A DNA stretch of 64,000 nucleotides from Buttiauxella noackiae ATCC 51607. GTDB taxonomy: Bacteria; Pseudomonadota; Gammaproteobacteria; Enterobacterales; Enterobacteriaceae. Within the stretch, counting starts at the first letter, position 1, and each line of letters begins with the position of its first letter. The position numbers and the translations under genes were made by a program. The notes under the pieces were generated by a model. The model saw only the letters and a list, made by a program, of their open reading frames with translations, was not told the DNA's origin and did no database searches. This document shows, in pieces, positions 8,607-16,256 of this stretch. Location: positions 1-64,000 of the forward strand of contig NZ_LXEO01000007.1 in NCBI RefSeq assembly GCF_001654865.1, given 5' to 3'.

Positions 8607-9031
8607 GCGTGGTTCACCTGTTGTGTGTCTGCGGCGTGTCTTGCCTCATATTCTGCGATGATCTCTAACGTCATATCGAACAGTTCACAAGCCGCTTTCT
8701 CTGCGTCGACAATCGTCAGTTCGTACAGCGTCATCATGCTGTACTGAACAGCACGGGCAGATTTTTTCCCAAGAGAGTAACGCTGAAAGATGGCTTCCCC
8801 CCTGGACTCAATATCCAGTCTGAAATCCTCCTGCGCCCATAGCCAGCCGTGTGAACGTTGGTACGGCTCATTTAGCCACGTCACATCTGCATACTTAGTT
8901 CGCTTCCAGACGACCAATATGGGGTATTTATGTTTATCACAGTATTCAAGCTGATCACCTGGAACGCATAACATCGGCCTGCCAGTAGTTGAGATAAATT
9001 TTCTTGGCACCACTGATTTCTTTTTCAACAC
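8603..9031 (-). CDS. Hypothetical protein upstream of ssb
   Basis: A 142-residue protein starting at GTG 9031, just after AGGAGGAAGC. It has a basic N-terminus, several Trp/Tyr residues and an amphipathic C-terminal helix (TIVDAEKAACELFDMTLEIIAEYEA). The end overlaps ssb by four bases, so it is coupled to SSB production. It begins right beside the iteron array. Family not recognised. Confidence 0.65.
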   Translation of the reverse strand: MLKKKSVVPRKFISTTGRPMLCVPGDQLEYCDKHKYPILVVWKRTKYADVTWLNEPYQRSHGWLWAQEDFRLDIESRGEAIFQRYSLGKKSARAVQYSMMTLYELTIVDAEKAACELFDMTLEIIAEYEARHAADTQQVNHA

Positions 9032-9104
9032 AAGGCTTCCTCCTTTCTGATTACTTTCCTGGTCATTTCTGCCCCCCTTGTAAATCTTTTAAGGCAATCA
9101 TTGC

Positions 9105-9345
9105 CCTACATCCCTACCAGCCACTAAAAATCATCACAAACCCAGTAACGACGCGGCCTTTGGATGGTAGGGATTCTGTCTTCACATCCCTACCAATTCC
9201 CTACTTATCCCTACCAATGCCCACTGGAACAAATAAATCTTGTAGGGATATGTAGGGTTAAGTAGACATAGAAATATATATCCCTACCAACCTCAAAGCC
9301 TTGTCACATCTGGCTTGTGGCGATTTTGGTAGGGCAGTAGGGATA
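9105..9345. repeat. Iteron array GGTAGGGAT, probable replication origin
   Basis: About ten copies in both orientations of a 9-mer close to GGTAGGGAT/ATCCCTACC, for example at 9110-9118, 9166-9174, 9186-9194, 9207-9215, 9241-9249, 9280-9288, 9328-9335 and 9336-9344, with degenerate copies at 9197 and 9251. The array fills the only gap between the primase-helicase gene and the ssb operon. P4-type primase-helicases recognise short iterons at their origin, so ori function is a strong inference. Confidence 0.8.
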
Positions 9346-9362
9346 AATCTACCGGTAAACAA

Positions 9363-11819
9363 TTACTCATCATCATCGCTGGAAATTGCGCATCCGAAAG
9401 CACGCGGTAAGAACTCCTCCGCAAGCTCGGTGAGGCTGACATTGGTTTGCGCTCGTCCGTTAATCTGTCTCGTCAGGTATGCGGCACGGTACTCCTTGGC
9501 GGCTGACTTAATAGCGCGTGAGAATTTATTGACCGACAGCGGTTTGCCCAGGCCGTGATACTCAATGAACGCAAGGTATAGGTGATAAAGATATGCCCTT
9601 GGCTCTGGCTGGCCTGACCATGTTCCACCGCCCATCATCAGACCATTCGGTTTATCCATGAAAAAAAGCGCTGCGCACATATCAATGACCGGATCAGTGC
9701 CGCGCTTCACGTCCAGTGCTTCCAGTGAGTCACGCTGCTCGATGAGTAATAATTTTGCTTTGTTCTGGTCGGCAAATGCGTCCAGCAGGTGACGAATAAT
9801 TACCGGAATTTCACGGCGGATCTTCGCTGTTAAATCTGGGTCTTTCCCTGCATCAGATACCGGGTTGTTGAACGGGAATATCACACGACGGCGGGCAATA
9901 CCTCCGTTACGCTCGGTAAATGTCATTGGTTCGTTGTTGGTTGCCAGCACAACAGCGTTAAGCACGGTCGTAAATTGTTTCTCATACTTACCGTCTATCT
10001 CTACCGGGTCGCCGCCTGTAATAGCCTTGATGCCTGCGCCTTCACCAACATAGCGGGTCTGATCTGGCATCAGTATCAGGCTTTTGCCAACGAACTGCGC
10101 ACGTCCACGGGCAAGATCCAGTGTGGACATACTTCCACTGGCTGTGTTGTGCTCTCCTGCAAGAGCAGTGGCAATGGCACTGAAGACTGATTTCCCGCTA
10201 CCGCCTTCACCTGTTACTTCAATGAATAACTGCCAGTCGTGACGCTTTGCCAGCACCATAAATAATGCTGCTTTAATGCGTTCGGCCTTCTGATCGCCGC
10301 CCTCGGTGGCATGTGTCAGCCAGCGGGTAAAGTTCGGGGCGTGAGTGCTGAGGTTCTCGCCGGGTGCGGGGGAGGTATAGGTTATCCCGTTGTGGTTCAT
10401 CAGCCAGTTTTCCGGGCTATGTTTGGTGAATGTCTGCGTAGACAGATCATAAACACCATTTTCAAAACCTATCAGGTCACAACGCTGCTCACCAAGAATC
10501 GGAAGCTGTAGCTTCATGGTTGCCACTACGGACTTAATCCCCTTCTCGGTGTAATGCGCTTCGTGCTCTTCAAAAATAGTTACCATGACGCGTTCAAGCT
10601 CGCTGTCATTCAGTTTTGACCATACGCCAGAATCGTAGCAGTACACCGATGCGCTATCTGGATTTACCGCCAACTTCCCCCAGCGACTGGAGAGCAGTTT
10701 TGCTTTCTGACTTGCAGCCATCTGAGCAATATCGGCGGAGCTGGTGACACGGGGCGCTTTACCACCCTCAATGGCCTGTAGCACTGGTTTCACATACTTC
10801 CCCTGCGGTTGGTACATTGATTCATTAAACGCCTGTGTAGCGGCTTCCAGCCCGTTTTGCTGGTGGTAGTCGTTCCAGTCGGCTTTATGGTCTGTCGGTG
10901 GTACTGATACCCAGCCAGCCACGGATAAAGCGGCTTTCTCTGCGGCTTCTTTCCCGAGGTTGGTGCCTCCAGTTTCGGAGTCACCTCCCTGCTGGTCGTT
11001 ATCGGCGATGAGGACAATTTTGTCCCCTGGGTATTTCTTTCGCATCAGCTCCGCAACCGGTAACAGGTTGCCCGCGTCGATTGCTGCTACTGCCAGCGCG
11101 TCAGGGAACATCAGGTGAACGGATAAGACTGTCGCCAGCCCTTCACCAATCACAATGGTCTGCGGCGTTTCTGGTGCGTTTACGGCATGGTATGCCCCAC
11201 GCTTTGCCGAACCCGCTAACAGGCGTTTAACCCCATCGGCGGTAATCGTCTGCGCGGCGGTGACTGTGCCGGACTCAGCTACCAGCCCCAGCAGCAATGA
11301 ACCATCAGGCAGGATCGGATAATGGAACCCGTTCAGCCCTTTTGATTTCAGGTATTCGCTTTCACCTGGTGCGGCCTGTGCCGCCAGTGTCTGGTATTTA
11401 TCGGCAAAGGTTTTGCGGCGTTGCTCCGTCTCCGTTGCTGTCTGCTGCTGTCGCACCTGTTCGCGTTGCTGGCGTTCAGTGTCCAGTTGGTTTCTTCTCT
11501 GGCTGGCTGCTTCTTTGTCGGGTTCGGCTGCCCGGTAATCAATACCCAGCACATCAGCCACCATCTTCGCGGCCTCTGTGGTGTCGCAGTTATTCACCTT
11601 CTTGATCAGGTCTAGTCCGTCACCTGCGCCGCATACGTTGCAGATGTGAGCGCCACGCCCGTTATCATCAAAGCGAAAGCGGTCATCACCCCCGCATGCC
11701 GGGCATGGGGCATGATGGCGAGGTGAGTCAGGAACATCGATATTCAGGCCAGCCAGGACAGAATCCCACTGATTAGCGGCGGCGCTGGTCACTTCGCGGA
11801 TGAGGTCGATATTACGCAT
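9363..11819 (-). CDS. P4 alpha-like primase-helicase
   Basis: An 818-residue replication protein. A zinc-binding primase domain has C39, C42, C60 and C63; a TOPRIM-like domain follows (GEG at 225-227, IADND at 271-275). The C-terminal superfamily 3 helicase has a Walker A GEGGSGKS at 537-544, a MPD Walker B-like site near 584, a sensor ATNNE near 626-630 and RRR near 643-645. An earlier in-frame start at 11909 lies inside the preceding gene; ATG 11819 follows AAGGGG. It overlaps that gene by eight bases. It should open and prime the nearby iteron origin, as in phage P4 and related satellites. Confidence 0.92.
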   Translation of the reverse strand: MRNIDLIREVTSAAANQWDSVLAGLNIDVPDSPRHHAPCPACGGDDRFRFDDNGRGAHICNVCGAGDGLDLIKKVNNCDTTEAAKMVADVLGIDYRAAEPDKEAASQRRNQLDTERQQREQVRQQQTATETEQRRKTFADKYQTLAAQAAPGESEYLKSKGLNGFHYPILPDGSLLLGLVAESGTVTAAQTITADGVKRLLAGSAKRGAYHAVNAPETPQTIVIGEGLATVLSVHLMFPDALAVAAIDAGNLLPVAELMRKKYPGDKIVLIADNDQQGGDSETGGTNLGKEAAEKAALSVAGWVSVPPTDHKADWNDYHQQNGLEAATQAFNESMYQPQGKYVKPVLQAIEGGKAPRVTSSADIAQMAASQKAKLLSSRWGKLAVNPDSASVYCYDSGVWSKLNDSELERVMVTIFEEHEAHYTEKGIKSVVATMKLQLPILGEQRCDLIGFENGVYDLSTQTFTKHSPENWLMNHNGITYTSPAPGENLSTHAPNFTRWLTHATEGGDQKAERIKAALFMVLAKRHDWQLFIEVTGEGGSGKSVFSAIATALAGEHNTASGSMSTLDLARGRAQFVGKSLILMPDQTRYVGEGAGIKAITGGDPVEIDGKYEKQFTTVLNAVVLATNNEPMTFTERNGGIARRRVIFPFNNPVSDAGKDPDLTAKIRREIPVIIRHLLDAFADQNKAKLLLIEQRDSLEALDVKRGTDPVIDMCAALFFMDKPNGLMMGGGTWSGQPEPRAYLYHLYLAFIEYHGLGKPLSVNKFSRAIKSAAKEYRAAYLTRQINGRAQTNVSLTELAEEFLPRAFGCAISSDDDE

Positions 11820-12162
11820 GGAATGCCCCTTCGTTATCCGCAAGACTCGCGCCCATATCACTGACCATGCTTTGCCAGATATCCCAGCCTTTTTCCGTAA
11901 CTTCGGCACCGTTCACGCATTTACTCAGCAAGGTAATGCATGAGTTTTCCCACAGAGGACCAATTCCTTTTAGTGGTTCAAGTAAGTAACTATCTACCAA
12001 TGGGCGTATGCCCTGAATGCCGTTAACAATTTCAACGCGTACCGGTTCACCGCCAGCATCCAGCATGAAATGCTCGCCATTGCTGGTGGTGGTAATGCGG
12101 TTATACAGCGCGGCGGCGTACTGGTTAGCCAGCGCATTAAGACGAAAGTTTTTAGTGATCAT
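11812..12162 (-). CDS. Hypothetical protein of replication operon
   Basis: A 116-residue protein starting MITKNFRLNALANQYAAAL. ATG 12162 follows GGGAACAA, and its end overlaps the primase-helicase start by eight bases. It has a helical N-terminal part, a beta-like middle (EPVRVEIVNGIQG) and no recognisable motif. Its tight coupling suggests it is made together with the replicase. Confidence 0.6.
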   Translation of the reverse strand: MITKNFRLNALANQYAAALYNRITTTSNGEHFMLDAGGEPVRVEIVNGIQGIRPLVDSYLLEPLKGIGPLWENSCITLLSKCVNGAEVTEKGWDIWQSMVSDMGASLADNEGAFHA

Positions 12163-12171
12163 GTTGTTCCC

Positions 12172-12786
12172 TTAGTGCGCTGCTGGTGCGGCTGGAATCC
12201 CTTCGGCATTCAGCATCTTGATAAAATCGTCATGGAGCATCGTGAGGCTTTCACGCCCCCACTGAGACAAACGCAGTGCGTCAGTGTCTGGATTAAGCTC
12301 AACCATGCCCTGATAAAGCTGAATAGCCCGCTCCATGCCTGTTACCGCCCCGTACTTCTCAAGAGCAATACCCTCGATATGGATCGCTAATGAACAGCGC
12401 TCTGTGATGGGATAAATCGACATGCCGCCATGTTCCCCAGCATAGATAACGCCATAATCTGTGCCGCCTTCTTCATTGGCCACAGGAACAACACCGTTCT
12501 TATCCTGCTGCTCATGGATAAACAGACAGGCCACCAGCCAGCGCCAGATAAGCGCCATTTGCTCAGCGGAAGGATTAAACCAGCCCATTAGTTCGCCTTC
12601 CTGAACCTCGGCAATGATGCGCATTCCATCAGGTAGCGCGTAATCGAAATACCCTTCATCAAGCTGGCGAATAGCGGACGTATACCCGATAAGTTTGCTA
12701 TCAAGCCGGATACCATCCGGCGTAGCTTCAATGTGATTTAAAACCTGAGCAGAGTTTGCTTTCGGAAACTTCAATAGATTGCTCAT
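12172..12786 (-). CDS. Hypothetical protein of replication operon
   Basis: A 204-residue acidic, soluble protein with no signal peptide or motif I recognise. The GAGG site lies before ATG 12786, and the start overlaps the preceding gene by four bases. A Trp-rich stretch (MGWFNPSAEQMALIWRWL) and a C-terminal helix are the main features. It lies in the chain of overlapping genes that ends in the primase-helicase. Confidence 0.6.
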   Translation of the reverse strand: MSNLLKFPKANSAQVLNHIEATPDGIRLDSKLIGYTSAIRQLDEGYFDYALPDGMRIIAEVQEGELMGWFNPSAEQMALIWRWLVACLFIHEQQDKNGVVPVANEEGGTDYGVIYAGEHGGMSIYPITERCSLAIHIEGIALEKYGAVTGMERAIQLYQGMVELNPDTDALRLSQWGRESLTMLHDDFIKMLNAEGIPAAPAAH

Positions 12787-13064
12787 GTCCGGACCTCGCT
12801 GCGGGCATAGAATTCTTCAATCCGCAAAATCGAATAAATACCATCCAGCCACACATAAACTTCCTGGCGGTCTTTCGGGTTTTCAATTCCCGGTACAACT
12901 TCAGTTAACAGATGGTGAATACCGGCTTTTACGCGCATTAATCTGTCGCGGGATGAATTCTCAGGTGAAACAGGGAGAATCATTTGTTGCCGTCCGATAA
13001 CGGACTGAATGCGCTCGTAATCATTGAAATGCTGCTCAACGGGATTTACTTTTGCTGCGCTCAT
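12783..13064 (-). CDS. Small hypothetical protein
   Basis: A 93-residue, mostly helical protein with GAGGTGAAGCC before ATG 13064. It overlaps both neighbours by four bases (ATGA), a sign of translational coupling. Family unknown. Confidence 0.6.
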   Translation of the reverse strand: MSAAKVNPVEQHFNDYERIQSVIGRQQMILPVSPENSSRDRLMRVKAGIHHLLTEVVPGIENPKDRQEVYVWLDGIYSILRIEEFYARSEVRT

Positions 13065-13291
13065 GGCTTCACCTCATCATGCACAGGCATGCTCGTTGCC
13101 TTTTCCAGTTCCTCACATGCCAGACATGCCAGCGTCAGCAGCGCGTCAAAGCGCCAGCGCTGTTCATCATTGTCTTTATCTCGAAGCTCAAGATCGGCGT
13201 GAACAATTCCGCGAATCTGCTGCGCATAGCAGAGAGCATTAGATGCAAGGTTATTCATTTCATACGCCAGTCTGTTTAGTTCACGGCTCAT
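13061..13291 (-). CDS. Small hypothetical protein
   Basis: A 76-residue helical protein starting MSRELNRLAYEMNNLASNAL. ATG 13291 has GGAGGTAGCC before it; an upstream in-frame start at 13330 would bury itself in the preceding gene. It has three Cys in the middle and overlaps its neighbours by four bases on each side. Family unknown; similar short helical proteins are common in P4-like elements. Confidence 0.55.
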   Translation of the reverse strand: MSRELNRLAYEMNNLASNALCYAQQIRGIVHADLELRDKDNDEQRWRFDALLTLACLACEELEKATSMPVHDEVKP

Positions 13292-13494
13292 ACGGCTACC
13301 TCCGGCAGTTGATTGCCTTCCAGCAGACAATGCAGATCACGAATGGAGATATCGAAAAGACCAACGAGGGCAACCAGGTATTTATCGCGGCTGTCTGAAT
13401 TGTTTTCGAGAACGTCACGCATTAATTCAGCCAGTGAGATGAGCTGCCCGGTGCGTTCCGTTGGGTTGACTGGCAAATCGTAGGTTCTACGCAT
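13288..13494 (-). CDS. Small hypothetical protein
   Basis: A 68-residue protein starting MRRTYDLPVNPTERTGQLIS at ATG 13494, preceded by GGAGGTGTGC. The frame is open to 13620, but upstream sequence belongs to the Icd-like gene. It overlaps that gene by eight bases and the next by four. A helical part, ISLAELMRDVLENN, then LVGLFDISIRDL. Family unknown. Confidence 0.55.
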   Translation of the reverse strand: MRRTYDLPVNPTERTGQLISLAELMRDVLENNSDSRDKYLVALVGLFDISIRDLHCLLEGNQLPEVAV

Positions 13495-13705
13495 TGCACA
13501 CCTCCAGCACAGGCAGACGCGCGGCCAGTGACAGAATGAAGTGCGGGGCAAGAGTGCGGCGAGCTTCTCGCTCGGTTTCGGCTTCAACTGAGAGACAGCA
13601 AGGTTTGGCTTTTTTGTCATGGCGATTGATAGCGAGAAAACGCCAGGTGAATTTGTTCGGGCTGAGTGATGCCCGCCCCATATGGGGTGTGGTACGATTT
13701 GACAT
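13487..13705 (-). CDS. Icd/Ash-like host-inhibitor family protein
   Basis: A 72-residue protein starting MSNRTTPHMG. The core FTWRFLAINRHDKKAKPC, then SVEAETEREARR and LAPHFILSLAARLPV, matches the short Icd-like/Ash proteins of P4-type and P1-type elements, described as inhibitors of host cell division. ATG 13705 follows AACGAGGTAGC. The frame stays open far upstream to 14500, but that part is antisense to another gene and I treat it as fortuitous. It heads the coupled operon leading to the primase-helicase. The inhibitory role is inferred from the family name only. Confidence 0.7.
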   Translation of the reverse strand: MSNRTTPHMGRASLSPNKFTWRFLAINRHDKKAKPCCLSVEAETEREARRTLAPHFILSLAARLPVLEVCNA

Positions 13706-13815
13706 AGCTACCTCGTTACTACTGATAACGGTGGTGGTCAGAAGCCCGGAAGGTGTTAGCGCACCTCTGGGCTTCGCCGTTTTATGTACTTCCTGTGCCT
13801 TACCTGTGGATAAGG

Positions 13816-13895
13816 TGAACACCACCAATGTATAACCTAGTGAACACCACTTCAAGTATTTTATTATCAATTTTGCTGTGTATACTGAACACCAC
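13816..13895. promoter_or_regulatory. Three TGAACACCAC repeats, operator-like
   Basis: TGAACACCAC occurs three times, at 13816-13825, 13841-13850 and 13886-13895, all in one orientation. The first is embedded in GGTGAACACC. The third touches a TATACT (13881-13886) that could be the -10 of the rightward gene at 13917. The site lies between two divergent genes, so it may control both. The P4 alpha iteron as I remember it also begins GGTGAACA, so replicase binding is a second possibility. Confidence 0.6.
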
Positions 13896-13916
13896 CTAAA
13901 GCAAGAGGTTTCAGCA

Positions 13917-14105
13917 ATGGCAACAGGTAGGAAGAACAATCGTTCTATACAGTTTTCTGTACGACTCCCTCTGGATGATTTGGAAGAAATAGAAAAACTG
14001 AAAGAAGAAGGTGAAAGCACTGCCGGCTTTCTGATTACAGCAGCAAAAAGCGAAATAAAACGCCGCCAGCGCAAACAAGCCAAAGCAGAAACGACAGAAG
14101 ATTGA
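13917..14105 (+). CDS. YlcI/YnfO-family small regulator-like protein
   Basis: A 62-residue protein starting MATGRKNNRSIQFSVRLP. The SIQFSVRLPLDDLEEIEKL strand-helix and the following helix FLITAAKSEIKRRQRK look like a ribbon-helix-helix protein and match the YlcI/YnfO family of cryptic prophages. ATG 13917 has AGAGG before it; a longer frame from 13878 would cross the promoter. It is divergent from the replication operon and followed by a good terminator. DNA binding is inferred from fold. Confidence 0.75.
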   Translation: MATGRKNNRSIQFSVRLPLDDLEEIEKLKEEGESTAGFLITAAKSEIKRRQRKQAKAETTED

Positions 14106-14124
14106 TCCACATAATCAACTGACC

Positions 14125-14156
14125 AAAGGGGGTGTGTTAAATAATCCCCCTTTTTT
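14125..14156 (+). terminator. Rho-independent terminator
   Basis: AAAGGGGG pairs with CCCCCTTT, followed by TTTTTT, directly after the YlcI/YnfO-type gene. Confidence 0.85.
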
Positions 14157-14500
14157 ATGGACTGACAAAATTCACCTTCGCTGCTTATCAACAAGCCCGA
14201 TAATTTCAGGTCTGCGCCTCGCGTAGTGACCCCAATAAAACCTTCAACGCCACCAGCAACAGCATTCTGCATGTCAGGTTTTGACAGGTAATCAGCCAAA
14301 CTTTCGGCTGATTTACCGTTAGGATTTGTTAGGAACTGAGCGAAATATTTCGCTGAGTCCTGGACCATAACATTTGATAACAGGCCAGCCAGGGAGAAGC
14401 CCTTATTCTGGACGGCGGCATTAAGCATGGTTAGCCCACCGCCAAACCCTGCGGTGATACCCTGAATTGGAGTTAGGTTATTCTCATCAGCATTAAGCAT
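14150..14500 (-). pseudogene. Coding-like fragment after the antirepressor gene
   Basis: The frame from ATG 14500 reads about 110 plausible residues (MLNADENNLTPIQGITAGFG and on through GKSAESLADYLSKPDM to LLISSEGEF), Gly/Ala-rich like a virion protein. It then runs into the terminator and the antisense of the YlcI/YnfO gene and continues open to 13487. No stop separates the halves, so the 337-residue frame looks like a chance fusion of a gene remnant with the Icd-like gene. ATG 14500 overlaps the antirepressor stop by eight bases. Identity of the fragment unknown. Confidence 0.35.
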
Positions 14501-15335
14501 GATTAACCCCTAGGCGCTTTGCCAACCAACGTTGTGAAAGGCGTATCAACTCCGCTTTGCGCGGGTGGTAGTCCATACCCATGTCTATCAGCGTGATGTT
14601 GGTGCTTTCCAGATAGGTCAGGTGCTCAAGCTGCTCGGCTGTCATGCTGTCGCGTGGCTCGTCTTCAATACCGTTAACCTGCGCCCACTGCTTAGCCGTC
14701 AGGCCACCCAGCACAATGCGGGCGATCATGTTGCTTTCAGTGGAGTAGTGGCGAGGCAATGTCTGTTTACCCAGTTCGGCGCGAGCAGCATCCAGTGCGG
14801 CACACATTGGCTTAAACAGGTTTGCGGCACCAATACGGGCTTTAAGCTGACGGCGGTACTGCGCGGCAATCTCCGGTACGCTGCGGCTTAACGCTTCCTC
14901 GCACTGGATGAAGTAACGACGAACGGCGCGGCCTTGTTCATTGCGTTCAACCATCGCCAGCTCTTTAGCCATACTCAGTGAAATACCATGATCTTTACTG
15001 CGGCGGTCACCACCACGCTTCGTTTTCCAGTTCTCGCTACACTGGTTAAATTCCGTACTTTGGTTCCCCGGATTTGGGGAATCAAAAATCACGTAATCAA
15101 CGCCTTGTTCAAATTCATACTCTTTAATGCGCTCGGAAAGCCACGTTGAATAATCACGCCCTACGCCCATTGCTTTATGTAACGCTTTCGCGCTCGCAAT
15201 ATTGGTTTCACGCCCGCCAATTTGACCGGAAATAACAGGAACAATGGCAGCAAAGTCATTATTGCTAATACCGCCCAGGCTGGTGGCGGGCTGAGGGGAG
15301 GCCTCAGAAGTTAATCTGCGTTTTTCGAGTTTCAT
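14493..15335 (-). CDS. AntA/AntB-type phage antirepressor
   Basis: A 280-residue protein. The N-terminal region about residues 40-100 (SAKALHKAMGVGRDYSTWLS, ERIKEYEFEQGVDY) is the AntA/AntB domain, and the middle carries SMAKELAMVERNEQGRAVR, the usual next segment. The C-terminal half contains basic helices. Antirepressors bind and inactivate phage repressors and so tie induction to another signal. ATG 15335 follows GGAGCCTGAAT. It lies 12 bp after a 154-residue gene in the AlpA operon. Assignment is by motif; the target repressor is unknown. Confidence 0.88.
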   Translation of the reverse strand: MKLEKRRLTSEASPQPATSLGGISNNDFAAIVPVISGQIGGRETNIASAKALHKAMGVGRDYSTWLSERIKEYEFEQGVDYVIFDSPNPGNQSTEFNQCSENWKTKRGGDRRSKDHGISLSMAKELAMVERNEQGRAVRRYFIQCEEALSRSVPEIAAQYRRQLKARIGAANLFKPMCAALDAARAELGKQTLPRHYSTESNMIARIVLGGLTAKQWAQVNGIEDEPRDSMTAEQLEHLTYLESTNITLIDMGMDYHPRKAELIRLSQRWLAKRLGVNHA

Positions 15336-15347
15336 ATTCAGGCTCCG

Positions 15348-15812
15348 TTATGCGGCGTTCAGGCTATCCGGGAACTGGTTAATTAGGTGTTGTATTTCAT
15401 CTTCTGAAATTGGTTGCGCTCCACGTTCAATACGCCAGCGGTTAATAAGCGTAACAATGCGACGTGCTGCTATACGATCCGGTAGGCGATATCGGGTGAA
15501 GTGGGACGAGTAGCCATGACGAGACTGATAGCGCTCACTCTCTCCGATAATTTCAACACCGTGCTGATTGCGGAATTTTGATACATCGCTATGTAGGCAG
15601 GTGGTATAAAACTTCGCACCAGAGCCAATCATGTCGAAGTCATCAACAGAGCGTGCGTTAGTGTCCAGCGCATTGACGCCATTGGGCTGCTTCAGCAGGA
15701 CGGTAGCGAAGGATTCGTTTTTACTGACTGGCTTGATAACCGTGACAGGCGTAATATCAGCAAGGCAAATATCTGACAATTCCGCCTGATTTTCTGGGCG
15801 GTCTTTTTTCAT
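15348..15812 (-). CDS. Hypothetical protein downstream of alpA
   Basis: A 154-residue protein whose ATG overlaps the AlpA stop by one base (TAATG). An acidic, extended N-terminus is followed by a basic region with YSSHFTRYRLPDRIAARRIV and a C-terminal helix. A helix-turn-helix is possible in the last third, but I see no certain motif. It forms a three-gene unit with alpA and the antirepressor, so a role in the element's regulation is likely. Confidence 0.6.
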   Translation of the reverse strand: MKKDRPENQAELSDICLADITPVTVIKPVSKNESFATVLLKQPNGVNALDTNARSVDDFDMIGSGAKFYTTCLHSDVSKFRNQHGVEIIGESERYQSRHGYSSHFTRYRLPDRIAARRIVTLINRWRIERGAQPISEDEIQHLINQFPDSLNAA

Positions 15813-16009
15813 TATGCCACCTCGCCGCGAGATTCAGCGATGCGCTGATTAATCCATTCATCCACTTCACTTTCAATGAATGCGATTGAGCGTGAGCCAA
15901 TTTTAATCGGCTTAGGGAAGCGACCCTGGGATATTAGACGGTAAATCCATGACTTACCGTTTCCAGTGCGGTGCATGACTTCCGGCATTTTCATAAGACG
16001 TTTAGACAT
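15812..16009 (-). CDS. AlpA-family transcriptional regulator
   Basis: A 65-residue protein with the AlpA pattern: MKMPEVMHRTGNGKSWIYRL is the helix-turn-helix and FPKPIKIGSRSIAFIESEVDEWI is the typical wing and C-terminal helix. AlpA-like proteins (P4 Vis and relatives) activate or repress the integrase/excision genes. ATG 16009 has AGGAG 12 bases before it. The upstream region carries three GGAAGT-type repeats. It starts the operon with the 154-residue protein and the antirepressor. Confidence 0.93.
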   Translation of the reverse strand: MSKRLMKMPEVMHRTGNGKSWIYRLISQGRFPKPIKIGSRSIAFIESEVDEWINQRIAESRGEVA

Positions 16010-16076
16010 TTTGACTGCTCCTGTAATTGATTGGCGTCTACAGGAGACATTTAAACATCGCTGCTCTTAACTTTAT

Positions 16077-16163
16077 GGAAGTGGAGACTTTTATTGGTAA
16101 AAATTAATGGAAGTAAGTGATGATTATTTGCAGTTAAAAATGACTACTTTGGAAGTGAAGTGA
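16077..16163. promoter_or_regulatory. Three helically spaced GGAAGTGAAGTGA-like repeats
   Basis: GGAAGTGGAG begins at 16077, GGAAGTAAGTGA at 16109 and GGAAGTGAAGTGA at 16151. The steps of 32 and 42 bp are close to three and four helical turns, so all copies face the same side of the DNA. They lie just upstream of alpA, as expected for an operator of AlpA or of the repressor it answers to. Confidence 0.6.
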
Positions 16164-16256
16164 CTTAATTGATCCGGTTTTGGAAATCTGGGCAATTTTC
16201 TTTATTTATTCTGGAAGGATGGGCCACAATAATCAAATCTTGCGGCCCAGGAAGCT

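Noticed and set aside
9004-9255. Plus-strand frame in the iteron region
   Set aside because: It reads across the repeats and has no start signal.
13706-14149. The middle part of the 337-codon frame as coding
   Set aside because: It is antisense to a well-supported small gene and its terminator, and has poor residue composition.
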